The notes beneath the pieces are model-generated. The model saw only the letters and a list, made by a program, of their open reading frames with translations. It searched no databases and had not been told where the DNA came from. Shown here piece after piece: positions 11,509 to 14,715 of a DNA stretch of 14,715 nucleotides (within the stretch, counting starts at the first letter, position 1; the number at the start of each line of letters is the position of its first letter). Source of the DNA: CAYJAD01 sp964371505 (GTDB lineage Bacteria; Desulfobacterota; Desulfovibrionia; Desulfovibrionales; Desulfovibrionaceae); NCBI GenBank assembly GCA_964371505.1, contig CAYJNG010000059.1:1-14715 (forward strand). Reading direction: 5' to 3'. The position numbers and the translations under genes are program-made.

Positions 11509-13887
11509 ATGAAGTTTGCAACTAAAATTTTACTACCCATGTGTAGTATTATTCTCCTAGGAATGGTCTGTATTGCCTACCTTACCTATGATATGAGCTC
11601 AGAGAACATGTCTAAAGCTCAAAGTGATTTAAAAATTATGGCCGTGAATAATACCATCTCAGAACTGAGTGGTATCCATGAATTTAACGTACTTAATGCC
11701 ATATCCCTTTCACAAACGGGCCTGTTGCAACCTTACCTTATTGGCACCGCGGAAGAAGTAGCCGCCAACACCCAAGGCGCCATTGACCGCATTGCTAATA
11801 TGAAAAAAACCTACAGCTACGCCATGCTGGGTATCATTGACACCAAGGGAAAAACCTTGCGCCATACCGAGGCGGATTTAATAGGGAAGGATTTCTCTCA
11901 AGACTTTATGTTCACCAATGCCATGAAGGGCCACGTGACCGCCGGTGCTCCTTTTCTTTTTAAAGACCGCGTCGTCTATGCTGTATCTTCCCCCGTGTAT
12001 AAAACCGGTACGAAAGAAATCATCGGCGTTGTTTTTAACGCCACATTCTTGACAGACTCCTTCAGCAAGCGCATCCCCCTTGGAGAGAAAGGCTCTTTCA
12101 TGGTGGCAGATAGAAATGGTTCTGTGTTCCTGAGCAGTAAGCCTTCCGAAGTGTTGCGTACTAAGCTTGAAAACAGCCCTTGGGGCAATGATATCATGCG
12201 CAAAAAATCGGGTAGCATAGAGTTTGAAGTGAACGGTGAAAAGAAATTCGCCTACTTTGACGAACAAAAAGATACAGGCTGGATTGCCATTGCCGCCATG
12301 GACGTGGCAGAGTCCAACGCCTCTAGCCTCTCCATTGGGCAAAGAATTTTTGCCATTGCCGCATTGGTAACCTTGGCCATTATGCTCGTCACCGGTTTTG
12401 TGGTATTGCGCATGAAAAAATACTTGGTGGCTTCTGTAAATGTGGCACAAAACATTGCCGCGGGTAAATTAGATACAGAGCTTACCAACACCAATAAAGA
12501 CGAATTGGGCATGCTTGCGCAATCTTTGCACGATATTTCCACCGTTCTTAGCTCCATCATTCAAGAATATAGCGCGCTGGAAACATCTATTAAAAAAGGT
12601 GACTTACTTGCCAGATCCGATGCCAAAAATTTCCAAGGCGACTTTGCCAAGCTTGTAACAGGTACCAATGCCATCATTGCGAACTATATTACTGTGCTTG
12701 ATAACATCCCCTCCCCTGTGGTAGTGCTGAACAGCAATTTACAAGCTAAATATGTTAATAGAGTAGGTATCTCTTTAGCCGGCTCTAACTATCACGGCAA
12801 GTCGTGCAAAGAGCTCTTTAACCGTGAAGACGATAGCACCCCACAAGATGGCTTGCAAAAAGCCCTTAACTCCAAACAGCCTCAAAGCGGAGAAACCACA
12901 GCGCATCCACAAAAAGGCGACCTTGAAATAGTCTACAATGCCATCCCCTTACTGGATGAAAACACACGCGAAGTGAACGCCGTATTGCAGCTCATTACGG
13001 ACGTTACCGCCTTTAAAAGAACCCAACAAACCATATTGCACGTGGCAGAGCAAGCTACGCAAATTTCTTCTCAAGTGGCCCACTCTTCCCATGAACTGGG
13101 TACACAATTAAAATATTCCGAAGAAATTGCCGCCGTGCAAGCCGAGCGTGCCTCCACTGCTAGTGACATCATGCACACCATGAATGATGATGTAAGCACC
13201 ATGGCAAGCATGGCTCAAGAAGCTTCAGAAGCCTCTGAGCAAGCCAAAACTGAAGCCGTGAACGGTGCAGACGTGGTAGAAAAGGCTGTAAAAAGCATTT
13301 ACGCTGTGGAAGTACAGTCACAAAAGCTCAAAGACGGCATGGAGCAACTGAATGAAAATGCCAATGCCATTAACGAAGTTATTATTACCATTGGTGATAT
13401 TGCCGACCAAACCAACTTGCTAGCCTTAAATGCTGCCATTGAAGCAGCACGTGCCGGCGAATCCGGCCGTGGCTTTGCCGTTGTTGCCGATGAAGTGCGT
13501 AAACTTGCTGAAAAAACCATGGCTTCCACCACGCAAGTGCAAGCGGCCATCACCGCCATTCAAAGCAGTGTGCGTGTTAGCGTGGAGCAAGTGAATCAAT
13601 CTGCCAATGAAGTACAAAAAACCAGTCAATTGGTAAATGAAACCGGCACCGTATTTAAAAGCATTATGAATATGGTAGAGCAAACGAGCACTAGAGCCAA
13701 AAATATTGCCGCCTCCAGTGTGCAGCAAGCAGGGCATAGCCATAGTGTCAATGCGCAGCTCACCGAGGTAAACCAATTGGCAGCGCAAACAGCCACCAGC
13801 ATGCAAGAGTCGTTAAATGCCATTGCAGGGCTCACCTCGCAAAGTCAGGCCTTAAGCGAGCTTATTACCACCATGAAAAAACAATAA
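11509..13887 (+). CDS. Methyl-accepting chemotaxis protein (Cache-HAMP-PAS-MCP signal)
   Basis: A 792-residue chemoreceptor. Order: membrane span 1 at about 6-26; a periplasmic double-Cache-type sensor at about 30-275, with GAPFLFKDRVVYAVSSPVYK as the first-half core and GSFMVADRNGSVFLSS opening the second half; membrane span 2 at about 280-301; HAMP at about 302-355; a cytoplasmic PAS domain at about 392-505 (begins VLDNIPSPVVVL); then the coiled-coil signalling domain at about 515-790. The signalling tip, DQTNLLALNAAIEAARAGES (residues 633-652) followed by GRGFAVVADEVRKLAEK, is intact, so it should couple to CheA/CheW. There is no C-terminal CheR-tethering pentapeptide; the protein ends TTMKKQ. 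The start has AAGGAG 7 nt upstream. No che genes are adjacent. Ligand unknown; the PAS may sense a cytoplasmic cue separately. Confidence 0.96.
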   Translation: MKFATKILLPMCSIILLGMVCIAYLTYDMSSENMSKAQSDLKIMAVNNTISELSGIHEFNVLNAISLSQTGLLQPYLIGTAEEVAANTQGAIDRIANMKKTYSYAMLGIIDTKGKTLRHTEADLIGKDFSQDFMFTNAMKGHVTAGAPFLFKDRVVYAVSSPVYKTGTKEIIGVVFNATFLTDSFSKRIPLGEKGSFMVADRNGSVFLSSKPSEVLRTKLENSPWGNDIMRKKSGSIEFEVNGEKKFAYFDEQKDTGWIAIAAMDVAESNASSLSIGQRIFAIAALVTLAIMLVTGFVVLRMKKYLVASVNVAQNIAAGKLDTELTNTNKDELGMLAQSLHDISTVLSSIIQEYSALETSIKKGDLLARSDAKNFQGDFAKLVTGTNAIIANYITVLDNIPSPVVVLNSNLQAKYVNRVGISLAGSNYHGKSCKELFNREDDSTPQDGLQKALNSKQPQSGETTAHPQKGDLEIVYNAIPLLDENTREVNAVLQLITDVTAFKRTQQTILHVAEQATQISSQVAHSSHELGTQLKYSEEIAAVQAERASTASDIMHTMNDDVSTMASMAQEASEASEQAKTEAVNGADVVEKAVKSIYAVEVQSQKLKDGMEQLNENANAINEVIITIGDIADQTNLLALNAAIEAARAGESGRGFAVVADEVRKLAEKTMASTTQVQAAITAIQSSVRVSVEQVNQSANEVQKTSQLVNETGTVFKSIMNMVEQTSTRAKNIAASSVQQAGHSHSVNAQLTEVNQLAAQTATSMQESLNAIAGLTSQSQALSELITTMKKQ

Positions 13888-13901
13888 ATAGTAAAGAGTA
13901 A

Positions 13902-13949
13902 AATACCTGCGGCCTTTAGGTTAGACAAAACCTAAAAGCCGCAGGTATT
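13902..13949. terminator. Bidirectional stem-loop between chemoreceptor gene and uvrA
   Basis: A 21-nt arm (13902-13922, starts AATACCTGCGGC) pairs with 13929-13949 with a single mismatch and a 6-nt loop AGACAA. It lies 14 nt after the chemoreceptor stop and 116 nt after the uvrA stop on the other strand. U-rich stretches follow on both sides (ATTCAATTTT on +, ATTTTAC on -) but are not perfect tracts. The position between convergent genes supports a shared terminator. Confidence 0.8.
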
Positions 13950-14065
13950 CAATTTTGAGCTATATTTACTAATGTAGGATTTAAAGTTTATTATAACTGG
14001 CTAGTAAGTATTCCACGCAAAGCATCCTTCTCTCCAAGTTCAGCGCATACAATCCCTAGTTGTTT

Positions 14066-14715
14066 TTAAAGCTTTCTTTTACGGCGTATATTGCGCTCTT
14101 CCATAAGGAATTTCCCTGTTACGGAATGAGGGTCCGCCACAATGGCTTCGGGAGTGCCTTCAGCCACAATACGTCCCCCATTTTCCCCACCTCCAGGGCC
14201 AAGATCCAGCACATGGTCAGAGGTTAAAATAACATCCGTATTATGCTCAATAACCACCACAGAGGCCCCACGGTCTACTAATTTATGTAAGACACTAATA
14301 AGCTTGCCCACCTCATGCATATGCAAACCCGTGGTGGGCTCGTCCAAAATATACATGGTGCCAGGTAAGGATTTCTTACCAAGCTCACGAGAAATTTTAA
14401 TGCGCTGGGCTTCCCCTCCTGAAAGTGTGGTGGCAGGCTGGCCTAAACGTATATAATCAAGCCCCACATCCATGAGCACAGCAAGGCGCCGCTCCAGCAC
14501 GGGGTAGTTTTCAAAAAAGGCATAGGCTTGCTCTACAGAAAGCTCTAACACTTCTGCAATGTTCAGCCCCTTATAGCGCACTTCCAAAGTTTCATGGTTG
14601 TAACGCTTCCCTTTACACACGTCACATTGTACATACACATCGGGTAAAAAGTGCATTTCCACGCGAATTTGCCCATCACCATTACACGCTTCGCAGCGCC
14701 CACCACGCACGTTAA
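14066..14715 (-). CDS. uvrA: UvrA excinuclease ABC subunit A, C-terminal part (5' end outside window)
   Basis: The last 216 or so residues of UvrA, the DNA-damage-sensing ATPase of nucleotide excision repair; the reading frame is open through the right edge, so the gene continues beyond it. Visible parts, in order: the C-terminal zinc module beginning RGGRCEACNGDG and closing with CDVCKGKRYN; the ABC signature LSGGEAQR; Walker B with YILDEPTTGLH; the H-loop region VVVIEHNTDVI; and the C-terminal LDLGPGGGENGGRIVAEGTP. All of these are intact. About three quarters of the protein, including the first ATPase half, is missing because of the window edge, not mutation. The gene is convergent with the chemoreceptor and shares no evident functional link with its neighbours. 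Confidence 0.98.
   Translation of the reverse strand, partial: NVRGGRCEACNGDGQIRVEMHFLPDVYVQCDVCKGKRYNHETLEVRYKGLNIAEVLELSVEQAYAFFENYPVLERRLAVLMDVGLDYIRLGQPATTLSGGEAQRIKISRELGKKSLPGTMYILDEPTTGLHMHEVGKLISVLHKLVDRGASVVVIEHNTDVILTSDHVLDLGPGGGENGGRIVAEGTPEAIVADPHSVTGKFLMEERNIRRKRKL

Noticed and set aside
11878..12450. 190-residue open frame on the - strand inside the chemoreceptor gene
   Set aside because: It is fully antisense to a gene with intact domains; its His- and Gly-rich composition is what reverse reading of that gene gives.

Overview
The window looks like a chromosomal segment of an anaerobic, moderately AT-rich member of the Desulfovibrionales or a close relative. The signs are a type I-C-like CRISPR repeat (GC-rich stem, 3' tail ATTGAAA), a UvrA C-terminus whose wording (ELGKKSLPGTMYILDEPTTG, then HEVGKLI and EHNTDVI) is of the deltaproteobacterial kind, a Cache-HAMP-PAS chemoreceptor, and an iron-dependent alcohol dehydrogenase. 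The placement is from remembered family wording, not a search, and should be read as moderate confidence.

Layout. 1-273: trailer-side end of a CRISPR array that continues off the left edge (partial repeat, three consensus repeats, one degenerate terminal repeat, four spacers), followed by a trailer and an intrinsic terminator at 430-459. 603-1793: a YjaB-like GNAT acetyltransferase and a stand-alone LUD-domain protein, both on +. 1910-4190: an XRE-cupin regulator (+) lying between a divergent EamB-like LysE/RhtB exporter (-) and a convergent EamA/DMT exporter (-); the regulator-exporter gap holds a strong promoter facing the exporter. 4356-6965 (-): a three-gene operon of two small polytopic membrane proteins (the first resembling DUF5058) and an M20D amidohydrolase, ended by a 17-bp hairpin; I read it as an uncharacterised uptake-and-hydrolysis unit for an N-acyl amino acid or similar amide. 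7143-8918 (-): an HxlR-type regulator upstream of an iron-containing alcohol dehydrogenase, separated by a dyad-rich 180-bp control region. 8919-9543: a gene-poor stretch with a striking near-perfect fold-back (36 paired positions) and a second long imperfect hairpin. 9544-11321 (+): an exported ankyrin-repeat protein and a TauE/SafE permease. 11509-13887 (+): a chemoreceptor. 14066-14715 (-): the 3' end of uvrA, convergent with the chemoreceptor and separated from it by a 21-bp stem-loop.

Functionally the segment is mostly small transport-plus-regulator or transport-plus-enzyme modules. The least explained items are the two-membrane-protein/amidohydrolase operon, the long hairpins at 9178-9357, and a diverged 59-nt duplication linking the CRISPR trailer to the region upstream of the LUD gene. 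I saw no tRNA, rRNA, intact insertion sequence, prophage gene or cas gene.
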